From an uncultured Clostridia bacterium (GTDB lineage Bacteria > Bacillota > Clostridia > Oscillospirales > Ruminococcaceae), in the NCBI GenBank assembly GCA_937892655.1, contig CALBJC010000148.1, forward strand, positions 1-51,740: a stretch of DNA of 51,740 nt, written 5' to 3'. The notes under the pieces were generated by a model. That model did not search any database and had not been told where the DNA came from. It worked only from the letters and a program-made list of their open reading frames with translations. Each line of letters starts with the position of its first letter. Positions within the stretch are counted from its first letter, which is position 1. Shown here piece after piece: positions 25,636 to 34,579 of the stretch. A program made the position numbers and the translations under genes.

Positions 25636-26448
25636 ATGGCGAAAAAGACAGCTGTTAAAAAAAGAAAAAGCTTTTTTTCAAAAAAGCTCATAAAAATTCT
25701 GATTGTACCGGCTGTTTTGTTGTCGCTTATGATTGCTACCTCGGTTACAGCTTACGCATCTTCTATCTCAATCGGTATCGACTCAGGTGAAGCGGCAGGA
25801 ACAACCTCTGCGCTTGATTTACTTTTCTTACTTGTATTTTTAGCGCTTATCCCGTCGCTTTTGCTTGTTATGACAGCCTTTACGCGAATCATCATCGCGC
25901 TGTCATTCTTACGAAGTGCTATCGGTATTCAGTCGCCGCCAAACCAGGTGCTTATAGGGCTTGCACTTTTTATGACCATTTTCATTATGTATCCGGTGCT
26001 CGCACAGGTCAATGAAGATGCCTATAAGCCTTATAAGGAAGGCGCGCTTACCACGCAGGAGTTTCTTGATGAGGCAGTAGTACCGTTCAAGGAGTTTATG
26101 CTAAAACAGACCTACGAGGATGACCTTGATTTATTTATGTCATTTGCTGATGCAAACGGCGTTATCGACGCTTCACAGTATACCTCGCAGGAATCGCTTA
26201 TTGACGCATCCTTGCTTGTTATAGCGCCGGCGTTCATCACAAGTGAGCTCAAGCGTGCGTTTATGATAGGCTTTTTACTTTACATACCGTTTTTGATTAT
26301 AGATATCGTTGTTTCATCAACCCTTATGTCAATGGGTATGGTAATGCTCCCGCCAACTACTATTGCGATGCCGTTCAAGCTTATGCTCTTTGTAGTTGTA
26401 GGCGGCTGGGATTTACTTATTGAGGCTTTACTATCAGGCTTCAGATGA
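25636..26448 (+). CDS. fliP: flagellar export gate protein FliP
   Basis: 270 residues. A Lys-rich N-terminus and hydrophobic stretch (about 15-42) ending in AYA look like a cleavable signal peptide, as known for FliP. Diagnostic blocks are MTAFTRIIIALSFLRSAIG, SPPNQVLIGLALFMTIFIM and LPPTTIAMPFKLMLFVVVGG. FliP forms the pentameric core of the type III export gate with FliQ and FliR, encoded next. Confidence 0.97.
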   Translation: MAKKTAVKKRKSFFSKKLIKILIVPAVLLSLMIATSVTAYASSISIGIDSGEAAGTTSALDLLFLLVFLALIPSLLLVMTAFTRIIIALSFLRSAIGIQSPPNQVLIGLALFMTIFIMYPVLAQVNEDAYKPYKEGALTTQEFLDEAVVPFKEFMLKQTYEDDLDLFMSFADANGVIDASQYTSQESLIDASLLVIAPAFITSELKRAFMIGFLLYIPFLIIDIVVSSTLMSMGMVMLPPTTIAMPFKLMLFVVVGGWDLLIEALLSGFR

Positions 26449-26475
26449 TACTAAGCTTTGCAGGAGGTGCGGCAG

Positions 26476-26739
26476 TTGTCTACAAATGAAGTTGTATCCG
26501 TCTTGTATGCTGCCCTTATGGTTGCGCTCAAAATCTGCGCACCTCTGCTTATAGCCAGCATTGCAATCGGTCTTATAGTTGCCATTTTCCAGGCAGCAAC
26601 CCAGATTCACGAGCAGACTCTGACATTTGTTCCTAAAATTATCGTTATTGCGGTAATCTTAGTTTTAGCAGGCTCGTGGATGCTCGGTTTACTTGATGAA
26701 TTCTTCATTTTAATTTTTGATCATATAGCAAAGCTGTAA
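26476..26739 (+). CDS. fliQ: flagellar export gate protein FliQ
   Basis: 87 residues with two membrane helices; IFQAATQIHEQTLTFVPKI is the diagnostic motif between them. The TTG at 26476 is chosen because AGGAGGTG lies 7-8 bases upstream and gives the normal length; the frame is open further upstream, but only through the ribosome site. FliQ packs around the FliP-FliR core. Confidence 0.95.
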   Translation: MSTNEVVSVLYAALMVALKICAPLLIASIAIGLIVAIFQAATQIHEQTLTFVPKIIVIAVILVLAGSWMLGLLDEFFILIFDHIAKL

Positions 26740-26767
26740 AAAGCTTTTATGAAAAGAGGCGAGCCTT

Positions 26768-27550
26768 ATATCAACTTTAAACGTTGTTTTTGAAAATACT
26801 CATATTTTCATATATGTTTTTGTAAGGCTTGCAGCTATCTTGCTTATAAATCCGATCTTCTCAAGAACTACTATCCCTGGCGGTGTAAAAACGGCATTAG
26901 TTCTTATAACATCCTTGCTGTTAGCGCCTAATGTGGCGGTAGTAGCCCCAGCGGTCGATGGGGTAGATATGATAATATCTATCGCAAAAGAGATAATGAT
27001 TGGTATTACTCTTAGTTATATTTTTGCGATATATTACTATATGTTGCAATTTTCGGCGGATATGATGGATCTGCAGTTTGGTCTTTCAATGGCAAAAGCT
27101 ATGGACCCTCAGACTCAGATTCAGACAGGTATCTCGGGTAATCTTTTGACAATAGTATTTATGCTGTATTTCTTTGCAACAAACAGTCATCTTGTTTTAT
27201 TGCAGGTAGCGGCATATTCATTCATAGTTATCCCCGCAGGCGGTGAGGGAATTTTAATTTCCAATATGGCGGGCTTTGTAATGGAGATTTTCTCATCTGT
27301 CTTCTCATTAGCCCTGCGCCTTTGTCTGCCGTATCTTATAACGGGTTTTATACTTGAAATAAGTATGGGTATCTTAATGAAGCTTATCCCGCAGATACAT
27401 ATCTTTGTAATTCATATGCAGGCAAAAATTATTCTCGGCGTTGTGCTTTTGATGCTTTTGGCATCACCGCTTGCAACATTTATTGATAATTACATAATGT
27501 CCGCATTAAAGCATATGCAGGATGCACTCTCTGCGATGCTTTCAACCTAG
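26768..27550 (+). CDS. fliR: flagellar export gate protein FliR, apparent ATA start
   Basis: 260 residues when read from ATA at 26768, normal for FliR. AAAAGAGG ends 8 bases before it and TGA at 26750 closes the frame upstream. From this start the N-terminus reads STLNVVFENTHIFIYVFVRL and continues into NPIFSRTTIPGGVK, matching the FliR first helix (FVRLxG...PxFxxxxIP). The first ATG/GTG/TTG in frame is TTG 26840, which would delete most of helix 1 and has a poor ribosome site. Later blocks QFGLSMAKAMDPQTQ and LPYLITGFILEISMGI are typical. ATA initiation is rare, so a sequencing error at this codon is the main alternative. Confidence 0.87.
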   Translation: MSTLNVVFENTHIFIYVFVRLAAILLINPIFSRTTIPGGVKTALVLITSLLLAPNVAVVAPAVDGVDMIISIAKEIMIGITLSYIFAIYYYMLQFSADMMDLQFGLSMAKAMDPQTQIQTGISGNLLTIVFMLYFFATNSHLVLLQVAAYSFIVIPAGGEGILISNMAGFVMEIFSSVFSLALRLCLPYLITGFILEISMGILMKLIPQIHIFVIHMQAKIILGVVLLMLLASPLATFIDNYIMSALKHMQDALSAMLST

Positions 27551-27591
27551 AGGCCAATTTGCCTATCCCATAATAAAGGAAGTGATTTCAA

Positions 27592-28671
27592 ATGGCTGAA
27601 GGCTCAGGCGAAAAGAGCGAAAAGGCGACCCCGAAAAAGCGAGAGGACGAGCGAAAAGAGGGTAACGTCTTTCAAAGCAAAGAGGTTGTTATTACAGCTT
27701 CAATGCTTGTAACCTTCTTTGCATTCAGACTTTTGTATTCACTGATTCAGGATACGCTCATAGGGTCGATAGAAAACTACATTCAGAAAACCAAAACAGT
27801 TACATATATAGGCGTCAGCGAGCTGAGAGTTTACCTTTTCAACGGAATACTCACCTTTGCAGTAGCCTGTATGCCGATGCTTTTGATATCAGCCGCAATT
27901 GCAATTATTGCAACCATTGCGCAGACAAGAGGGCTTATATCCTTTAAGTCAATAAGGCCTAAGTTTTCAAGAATGAATCCTATTTCAGGCTTCAAGAGGC
28001 TTTTTTCACTGCGTGGCGCAATTGAGCTTTTAAAGGCGATTATAAAGATAATTGTTTTGTTTGTAGTTATTTACAATACAATCAAGGATATAATCCCGAT
28101 TATCCCGAAATTCTTTGATATGCCCGTTATTCAGGCTGTTTCAGAAATGGGCGAGATTATATTTGATATTATAATCAGCGTGTCAGTAGCGTTTGTATTT
28201 TTGTCACTTGCCGACCTTCTTTATCAGCGCTGGGAGTATGAAAAAAACCTGCGTATGACAAAGCAGGAGGTTAAAGAAGAATACAAAAACATCGAAGGTG
28301 ACCCGCAGATCAAATCAAAAATCAAACAGCGTCAGCAGGCTATGTCCCGTCAGAGAATGATTCAGGCCGTACCTTCTGCCGATGTTATCATCAGAAACCC
28401 TACCCACTACGCAGTAGCGCTCAGATACGACAAGGAGAAGAACAACGCCCCTGTCGTAATTGCAAAAGGGCGTGACAGCCTGGCGCTACGAATAGTTGAG
28501 GTAGGTAAAAAGAATGATGTTATGATTACAGAGAATAAACCGCTTGCAAGAGCGCTTTATTCAGGAGTAGATTTAGATAAAGAAATACCGCCTGAATTCT
28601 ATCAGGCAGTAGCTAACATCCTGGCAGTTCTTTTCAGAGAAAGAGAAAAGAAAAACGGTCGGAAAGCGTAA
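27592..28671 (+). CDS. flhB: flagellar export switch protein FlhB
   Basis: 359 residues. The N-terminus (GEKSEKATPKKREDERKEGN) is the classic export-switch start; four membrane helices follow (about 30-210). The cytoplasmic domain carries the self-cleavage site RNPTHYAVALRYD near residue 265, cutting between Asn and Pro. FlhB changes substrate class from hook to filament after the FliK signal. Ribosome site AAAGGAAGTG is at 27577. A second, stand-alone copy of the cleaved C-terminal fragment is encoded at 34566. Confidence 0.97.
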   Translation: MAEGSGEKSEKATPKKREDERKEGNVFQSKEVVITASMLVTFFAFRLLYSLIQDTLIGSIENYIQKTKTVTYIGVSELRVYLFNGILTFAVACMPMLLISAAIAIIATIAQTRGLISFKSIRPKFSRMNPISGFKRLFSLRGAIELLKAIIKIIVLFVVIYNTIKDIIPIIPKFFDMPVIQAVSEMGEIIFDIIISVSVAFVFLSLADLLYQRWEYEKNLRMTKQEVKEEYKNIEGDPQIKSKIKQRQQAMSRQRMIQAVPSADVIIRNPTHYAVALRYDKEKNNAPVVIAKGRDSLALRIVEVGKKNDVMITENKPLARALYSGVDLDKEIPPEFYQAVANILAVLFREREKKNGRKA

Positions 28672-28696
28672 GTTTGCAGTAAAGGAATGAGATAGA

Positions 28697-30754
28697 TTGA
28701 AACTTTTATCAAAGCTTTTGAATAATATAGTTGCGATATTCGTTCTGCTTATCGTATTCCTTATTATCATCCCTCTGCCAACGCCTATTCTGGACGTTAT
28801 GTTCATTATCCAGCTTGGCCTTTCGCTTATTATTCTTTTATCAACCCTCTATATCAAAGAAACTCTTGATTTCTCGATATTCCCGACGATACTTCTGGTT
28901 ACCACCATTTTCCGACTGGGCCTTAACATCTCGTCAACCCGTTCTATCCTTACAAATGAAGGGTACGCAGGCGAGGTAGTTGAAACGTTTGGCAAGTTTG
29001 TTATCCGTGGTAACGTTGTAGTAGGTCTTATCATCTTCCTTATCATCGTTTTGGTACAGTTTTTGGTTATCACCAAGGGTTCAGAAAGAGTAGCTGAAGT
29101 TTCAGCAAGATTTACTCTTGACGCTATGCCTGGTAAGCAGATGGCTATCGACGCTGACCTTTCATCAGGTCTTATCGACGAAAAGGAAGCAAGAATCAGA
29201 CGTTCTAAAATCCAGCGTGAAGCCGACTTTTTCGGCTCTATGGATGGTGCTTCTAAGTTTGTTAAGGGTGACGCGATCATGTCTATCGTTGTTACCTTCA
29301 TCAACCTCATCGGCGGTGTAGTTGTAGGCTTTATCAACGGTCAGGGCTCATTTGGTGAGATTATGAACGTTTATTCAACAGCAACCGTTGGTGACGGTCT
29401 TATGTCACAGATTCCGGCTCTCTTGATTTCGGTAGCGTCAGGTCTTATGGTTACAAGAAGTGCTACCGAATCAAACGTTGCAACTGACATCAGAAATCAG
29501 TTTATCCGTCAGCCTCTGGTTTTACTCATCGCGGGTATAACAATGATATTTATGATGTTTATCGGCTTCCCGATTATTCAGACATCTTTAGTATCAGCGC
29601 TGCTCATAGCGTCAGGTATCTTTTTGATGAGAAAACAGCGTGAGCTTGCAAAGGCACCGGCTGTCGCTGAAGTACCTGAAGAAGAAATTCAGACAGAGGC
29701 AAGCTTCTACAGAAACATTGATAACCTCTACGGGCTTTTGAATGTCGAGCAGATAAACATTGAGTTCGGCTACAGCCTTGTATCCTTAGTTGATGAAGCA
29801 AGCGGCGGTACATTCCTTGACAGAGTTGTAATGTTTAGAAAGCAGTTTGCGCTTGAAATGGGTCTTGTTATCCCGACCGTTAAGGTATCTGACGGTGCGG
29901 CTTTAAACCCTAACCAGTATGCAGTATACATAAAGGGTGAAAGAGTTGCAGTAGGTGACGTTTTAATTGACCATTATTTAGCGCTTGCCCCATCTGATGA
30001 TGAAGACTCAATCGACGGTATCGAAACTATCGAGCCTGCATTTGGTATCAAGGCTAAATGGATTTCAGAGGATAAGAAAATAAAAGCAGAGCTTTTGGGC
30101 TATACGCTTATTGACCCTGCATCCGTAATCATTACTCATTTTTCAGAAATCATCAAGGCTCATGCTCATGAGCTTTTAAACAGAACAGAGCTTAACAATA
30201 TGCTTGAAAACCTCAAAAAGTCAAATGCGGCGGTTGTCAACGATGTTATTCCGAGTATCGTTTCAATCTCCGATTTACAGAAGGTTTTGGTAAAGCTTTT
30301 GGAAGAAAAGATTCCTATCCGCGATATGGAAACTATCATAGAAACTATGGCGGATTACGTTACAAAAATCAAGGATATGGATATGATAACCGAGTATGTC
30401 CGTCAGGCGCTCAAGAGAACTATTTCAAGAAAGTTCTCAGAGGCAGGTCAGCTTAAGGTTGTATCCCTTGACGCTTCGGTTGAAAACGCCATTATGGCGG
30501 CTGTCAAGAAGTCAGAGGGCGGCTCATATCTTGCACTTGACCAGAATACAATTCAGAAAATTATTACATCCACAAACAAAGAGCTTGATAAGATCAAGGA
30601 TATCGTTTCAACGATCGTTGTTATTACATCGCCTGTTGTGCGTGTATATTTCAAAAAGCTTGTTGACCAGTTCTATCCTGATGTTACAGTATTGTCGTTC
30701 TCTGAAATTGATAATACCGTTTCAATTCAGGCGCTTGCAAACATAACTATTTAA
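28697..30754 (+). CDS. flhA: flagellar export gate protein FlhA
   Basis: 685 residues: eight membrane helices in the first ~310, including LGLNISSTRSILTN and the FHIPEP-type loop (here FTLDAMPGKQMAIDADLSSG), then a cytoplasmic domain (about 340-685) that forms the nonameric docking ring for chaperones and substrates. The TTG start at 28697 has AAAGGAATGAG upstream. In many Firmicutes flhF and flhG follow; here fliA follows directly after 27 bases. Confidence 0.97.
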   Translation: MKLLSKLLNNIVAIFVLLIVFLIIIPLPTPILDVMFIIQLGLSLIILLSTLYIKETLDFSIFPTILLVTTIFRLGLNISSTRSILTNEGYAGEVVETFGKFVIRGNVVVGLIIFLIIVLVQFLVITKGSERVAEVSARFTLDAMPGKQMAIDADLSSGLIDEKEARIRRSKIQREADFFGSMDGASKFVKGDAIMSIVVTFINLIGGVVVGFINGQGSFGEIMNVYSTATVGDGLMSQIPALLISVASGLMVTRSATESNVATDIRNQFIRQPLVLLIAGITMIFMMFIGFPIIQTSLVSALLIASGIFLMRKQRELAKAPAVAEVPEEEIQTEASFYRNIDNLYGLLNVEQINIEFGYSLVSLVDEASGGTFLDRVVMFRKQFALEMGLVIPTVKVSDGAALNPNQYAVYIKGERVAVGDVLIDHYLALAPSDDEDSIDGIETIEPAFGIKAKWISEDKKIKAELLGYTLIDPASVIITHFSEIIKAHAHELLNRTELNNMLENLKKSNAAVVNDVIPSIVSISDLQKVLVKLLEEKIPIRDMETIIETMADYVTKIKDMDMITEYVRQALKRTISRKFSEAGQLKVVSLDASVENAIMAAVKKSEGGSYLALDQNTIQKIITSTNKELDKIKDIVSTIVVITSPVVRVYFKKLVDQFYPDVTVLSFSEIDNTVSIQALANITI

Positions 30755-30781
30755 ACTGATTTTGAAAGGAAGTGAAAATCA

Positions 30782-31567
30782 ATGGCAGACATCTATTCAC
30801 AGCAAAGGCTCACAGATGAAGAATTTGATTTTCTCTTTTCAAAGTATAAAGAAACTGGCGACATTTCTATAAGAAATGAGCTTGTTATGGCTTATTCGTA
30901 TATCCCAAAAACCGTTGCTATCCAGCTTCGAGGTATCGCTCAGGGCTATGCTCAGGTTGACGATATGATAAATCAGGGTATCATTACTCTTATGGATTGT
31001 ATCGACCGCTTTGACGCCAGCAAGAATATCCGCTTTGAATACTACGCTTTTATGCGAGTAAAGGGCGGTATTATCGATTTAGTCAGAAAGCAGGACTGGG
31101 TTCCAAGGCGAGTAAGGGATATGTCAAAGAAGATAAATGAAGCGTCAATGGCTCTGTCAAATAAGCTTATGCGAGAGCCTACTATGGATGAGCTTGCAGA
31201 TTATCTTCAGATTGACCGTGAAAAGCTCGAAAGCACATATTGTGAGATAAATAATTCTGTTGTATTCTCATTTGAAGAGCTTATACAAAACCTCTCCCAG
31301 ATGGGTACTGCTTTGGAGGGTGACGCCACAACAGATTTTTCACCTGAAAAAAAGCTCATTCGTGAAGAGCTTCTGGGTGCTTTAAAGTCTGCAATCGAGG
31401 CGCTTTCAGAAAAAGAACAGCTCGTTATTTCACTTTACTATTATGACAATCTTATCTTAGCGGATATCGCTGATGTTATGGAGGTTTCCGTACAGCGTGT
31501 ATCCCAGATTCATACAAAGGCCGTTTCAAAGCTAAGAAAAGCTCTTGAAAGCTATGTATACGGCTAA
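30782..31567 (+). CDS. fliA: flagellar sigma factor (FliA/SigD/WhiG family)
   Basis: 261 residues, a group 3 sigma-70 factor with regions 2 (RNELVMAYSYIPKTVAIQLR; FEYYAFMRVKGGIIDLVRKQ), 3 (about 110-165, LMREPTMDELADYLQIDREK) and 4 (about 200-258, LSEKEQLVISLYYYDNLILA). It directs transcription of late flagellar genes such as flagellin and chemotaxis genes, which are not in this window. The anti-sigma factor FlgM is not encoded here either. Ribosome site GAAAGGAAGTG at 30764. Confidence 0.95.
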   Translation: MADIYSQQRLTDEEFDFLFSKYKETGDISIRNELVMAYSYIPKTVAIQLRGIAQGYAQVDDMINQGIITLMDCIDRFDASKNIRFEYYAFMRVKGGIIDLVRKQDWVPRRVRDMSKKINEASMALSNKLMREPTMDELADYLQIDREKLESTYCEINNSVVFSFEELIQNLSQMGTALEGDATTDFSPEKKLIREELLGALKSAIEALSEKEQLVISLYYYDNLILADIADVMEVSVQRVSQIHTKAVSKLRKALESYVYG

Positions 31568-31585
31568 ATCAAGAAAGGATAAAAT

Positions 31586-32323
31586 ATGTATTCAGGTTTT
31601 TATTCAGCAGCATCAGGAATGCTCACTCAGCAGAGAAATCTCAATACTATCGGTAACAACCTTATAAACTCACAAACTCCCGGCTACCGTGCAGAGCGTA
31701 CAGTTGTAAGCGAGTTTGAAGAGCATCTGATGTACAGAGTTGAGGATGGCAGATATGTTCCTATCGGCAATCAGACTCAGGTTACCGCAGTTGAGGATAT
31801 TCCCGTATTGCTTGACGAATCATCTATATACGAAAGCGGCAATCCTTATGACCTTGCTATCATCGGTGAGGGCTACTTCAATATCAATGCCGAGGGGCAG
31901 ACATTTCTGACAAGAAACGGCTGCTTTAACATTGATGAAGAGGGCTATTTGGTTCTTGACGAGGTAGGCAGAGTTCAGGGCGAAAACGGCGATATTTTTA
32001 TCGGTGGCTCTGACTTTACTGTTGACGCTTTAGGTAACGTTTATGACCATAACGGCAACTACTCTGACAGACTTTACATCACAGCGCCTGCAGAGGGTTC
32101 AGAAATGATACGCTTCAATACAACCAATTTTATCACAAACGAGGTAACAAGGGTTGAAAACGCTACTGTAAGACAGAGCGTTTATGAGCGTTCAAACATC
32201 AATATGAATGATGAATATACAAGGCTTATCGAGGCTCAGGCAGCATTCAGATCTTGCTCTACTGCTCTGCAGATGATCGATACTATGAATGCAAAGAGCG
32301 CTCAGCTTGCATCTATTACATAA
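31586..32323 (+). CDS. flgF: flagellar basal-body rod protein, FlgF/FlhO-like
   Basis: 245 residues with the rod N-terminal motif (SGFYSAASGMLTQQRNLNTI, GNNLINSQTPGY), the central DLAIIGEGYFNIN block and the C-terminal helix pair (NINMNDEYTRLIEAQAAFRS). It is one of a pair of rod genes after fliA, like flhO-flhP of Bacillus. Assignment as proximal or distal of the two is by order and not certain. Confidence 0.88.
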   Translation: MYSGFYSAASGMLTQQRNLNTIGNNLINSQTPGYRAERTVVSEFEEHLMYRVEDGRYVPIGNQTQVTAVEDIPVLLDESSIYESGNPYDLAIIGEGYFNINAEGQTFLTRNGCFNIDEEGYLVLDEVGRVQGENGDIFIGGSDFTVDALGNVYDHNGNYSDRLYITAPAEGSEMIRFNTTNFITNEVTRVENATVRQSVYERSNINMNDEYTRLIEAQAAFRSCSTALQMIDTMNAKSAQLASIT

Positions 32324-32350
32324 CATAAAAGCTAAAGGAGAAATTGTTTT

Positions 32351-33097
32351 ATGAATATTTCCTTTTATACAGCAAGAACAGGTTTACTCGCATACCAGAA
32401 TGGTATTGATATAGTTTCACATAACGTTTCAAACGTGTCAACTGTCGGCTACAAGTCAACCTCTGCAACCTTCAGAGAGCTTGTTTACTCCCGTCTTGAC
32501 CAGAATGCAAATAAAGAAACTCCGTGGGAAGAGGCTGACAAGACAGGTCACGGTGTCAGAATGATTGACGATGCTCTTAATATGGCAGACGGCAACGTTC
32601 GTACTACTGGTTATGACCTTGACTTTGCAGTACTCGGCAACGGATTTTTTGCGATTGACAGAATGGGTCAAACTCTGTATACTAAGAATGGTGCATTTGA
32701 ACTTAGTATCGAGGGCGATGATGTTTACCTCGTTTCAACAGACGGCTCATATATCTTAGACCAGAACTATGAAAAAATCATAATTCCACGTGATGAGCAG
32801 GGTCTTTTGGATACTGACAGCATTGTTACAACAGTAGGTATCTTTGGTTTTGATAACCCTGAGGGCTTACAGCGTGAAGAAGGCTCATCATTCTCAACAA
32901 CCGCCATCTCAGGCGAGGCTTATGCTTCAAATGAGGGCGAATATGATCTTTTGCAGGGGGCTTTGGAGCAGTCAAATACATCGCTTGCAAAGGAAATGGC
33001 TGATATAATTGTTCTTCAGAAGGCATATCAGTTTTCAGCCAAGGTTTTGCAGACAGCTGACGAGGTAGAACAGATTGTAAATACTCTCAGACAGTAA
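32351..33097 (+). CDS. flgG: flagellar basal-body rod protein, FlgG/FlhP-like
   Basis: 248 residues, second member of the rod pair. Motifs: ISFYTARTGLLAYQNGIDIV, SHNVSNVSTVGYKSTSATFR, DLDFAVLGNGFFAI, and the C-terminal NTSLAKEMADIIVLQKAYQF. Its N-terminal segment is closer to the FlgE/FlgG type (NVSNVSTxGYK) than that of the preceding gene, which supports a distal rod role. Ribosome site AAAGGAG at 32334. Confidence 0.87.
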   Translation: MNISFYTARTGLLAYQNGIDIVSHNVSNVSTVGYKSTSATFRELVYSRLDQNANKETPWEEADKTGHGVRMIDDALNMADGNVRTTGYDLDFAVLGNGFFAIDRMGQTLYTKNGAFELSIEGDDVYLVSTDGSYILDQNYEKIIIPRDEQGLLDTDSIVTTVGIFGFDNPEGLQREEGSSFSTTAISGEAYASNEGEYDLLQGALEQSNTSLAKEMADIIVLQKAYQFSAKVLQTADEVEQIVNTLRQ

Positions 33098-33148
33098 TTT
33101 TGCAAAACAACTGAATAAGATTTTTAGTCAAAGGGAGGTGGCTGAATA

Positions 33149-34579
33149 ATGGCTGATATTATGCGCGGCGCTTCGCCGATAAACAACCGTAATATCATAG
33201 CTCCAATGCGTGAGCAGCGTGATTCAACCACCGTACCTTTCGATTTTTCAGACCTTTCAAAGGTAAAGCAGACAACCGCCGAGCAGGGCTTGCAAAGAGA
33301 GCAGAATATCATTAAAAATGACGGCTCAAAAACTGCAATGTTCAGGCTCCTGTCTGACCCTGAAACATCATCTACATTTTTAAAGAATATCTTCTTTCTG
33401 CGTGAGATAGTAGGCATTATGATGCTAAATAACAGCGCTGAAACGCAGGAGCTTGCAAATTTGATGAAAGAGCTTATGGTTTCGCCTGAAAATATAGTAT
33501 CAGAGCTTCAAAACCAAGAGGCGCAGTCGTCACTTTTCAGAGGAGAGCTTTTTGATATTTTAAGAAACCTCTCAGGCACAAGTGAAGATATGAAAGCCGC
33601 AGTAGCAGAGCTTTTAAAGGCGATGAATAACGAAACCTCAAGAGATACGGTTATCAGCGCCCTGAAAAATACATTTTTGTATCTGTCTGACGCTCTGTCA
33701 GTTTCAGAGAACCTCTCTTCTCAGATGTCGGGTATTGCCGATAAGTTTGAGAGCCTGCTTGCGTTTATAAAATCGCAGGGCTTCAACGGCAAGGCTATCG
33801 AGATGTTTAAAAGTGTAAGATCAGATGCGCTTGATTCTTTTTCTGATATTTCGTCAAGCGTTTTATATAACGAACATTTTTCATCCGTTATCGGTATGGC
33901 AAAATACAGCCTTTCAAGAGTAAATATCTCAGGCGAGTATTTGGAAAACTCACTTGCAGAGCTTTTCAAGCAGCTTGGCGATAACGACAGCTTAAAGGCA
34001 GAAATTTACAGACTCGTTTCTGATTATGTAAACGGCGAGAATGAAATTGAAGGGCTATCCCCGTCGATGAAGGCGCTCGCTGAGATTTTAGAAAAGGGTG
34101 CAGGCAACGAGGTTTTAAAAACCTTGAATCCTGAGAGTATGGAAAAGATAATTATGAGTATGCTCTCATGCCCTTGCAACTATACTCCGCTTTTACATTA
34201 TGTTATACCCGTTGAGTATGACGATAAAACCGCATTTGCAGAAATGTGGATAAATCCTGACGGCGATGAAGACAGACCCGAAAAGGAGAAAAAGAGCGCT
34301 AATGTTTTACACGTGCTCATAGTTTTTGAAGTAGAAAACATCGGAAAACTCGAAACAGAGCTTTTCGTTGAGGATAAAAAAATAAACCTTCTTATAAACT
34401 GTCCCGAAGAATCTATGGAGATAGTCAAAGGGGCAACTGCTGATATAAGAAAGGCAGTTTCTACAACTGATTATTCATTTGAAGAGATAAGGCTTGAAAA
34501 GCTCGATGAACAGCGTTCTTTAATTGAGGTGTTCAAGTCATTACCGCTGAGGAGGTCGGGTCTTAATGTCACAATCTAG
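33149..34579 (+). CDS. YlqG-like / FliK-related flagellar operon protein
   Basis: 476 residues, no membrane segment. About residues 60-320 are helical and low in conservation. The C-terminal ~110 residues resemble the FliK hook-length-control fold: VLIVFEVENIGKLETELFVE, then KKINLLINCPEESMEIV and SFEEIRLEKL, with the same spacing of strands and helices as Flg_hook. It overlaps the following FlhB-fragment gene by 14 bases. A FliK-like protein paired with an FlhB C-terminal homologue recalls ylqG-ylqH of Bacillus. I infer a second substrate-switch pair; function is not established. Confidence 0.65.
   Translation: MADIMRGASPINNRNIIAPMREQRDSTTVPFDFSDLSKVKQTTAEQGLQREQNIIKNDGSKTAMFRLLSDPETSSTFLKNIFFLREIVGIMMLNNSAETQELANLMKELMVSPENIVSELQNQEAQSSLFRGELFDILRNLSGTSEDMKAAVAELLKAMNNETSRDTVISALKNTFLYLSDALSVSENLSSQMSGIADKFESLLAFIKSQGFNGKAIEMFKSVRSDALDSFSDISSSVLYNEHFSSVIGMAKYSLSRVNISGEYLENSLAELFKQLGDNDSLKAEIYRLVSDYVNGENEIEGLSPSMKALAEILEKGAGNEVLKTLNPESMEKIIMSMLSCPCNYTPLLHYVIPVEYDDKTAFAEMWINPDGDEDRPEKEKKSANVLHVLIVFEVENIGKLETELFVEDKKINLLINCPEESMEIVKGATADIRKAVSTTDYSFEEIRLEKLDEQRSLIEVFKSLPLRRSGLNVTI

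Noticed and set aside
26749..26793. fliR starting at ATG 26749 with a programmed frameshift
   Set aside because: This ATG has no ribosome site, opens only 14 codons and would need a +1 shift without a visible slippery site. ATA 26768 is simpler.
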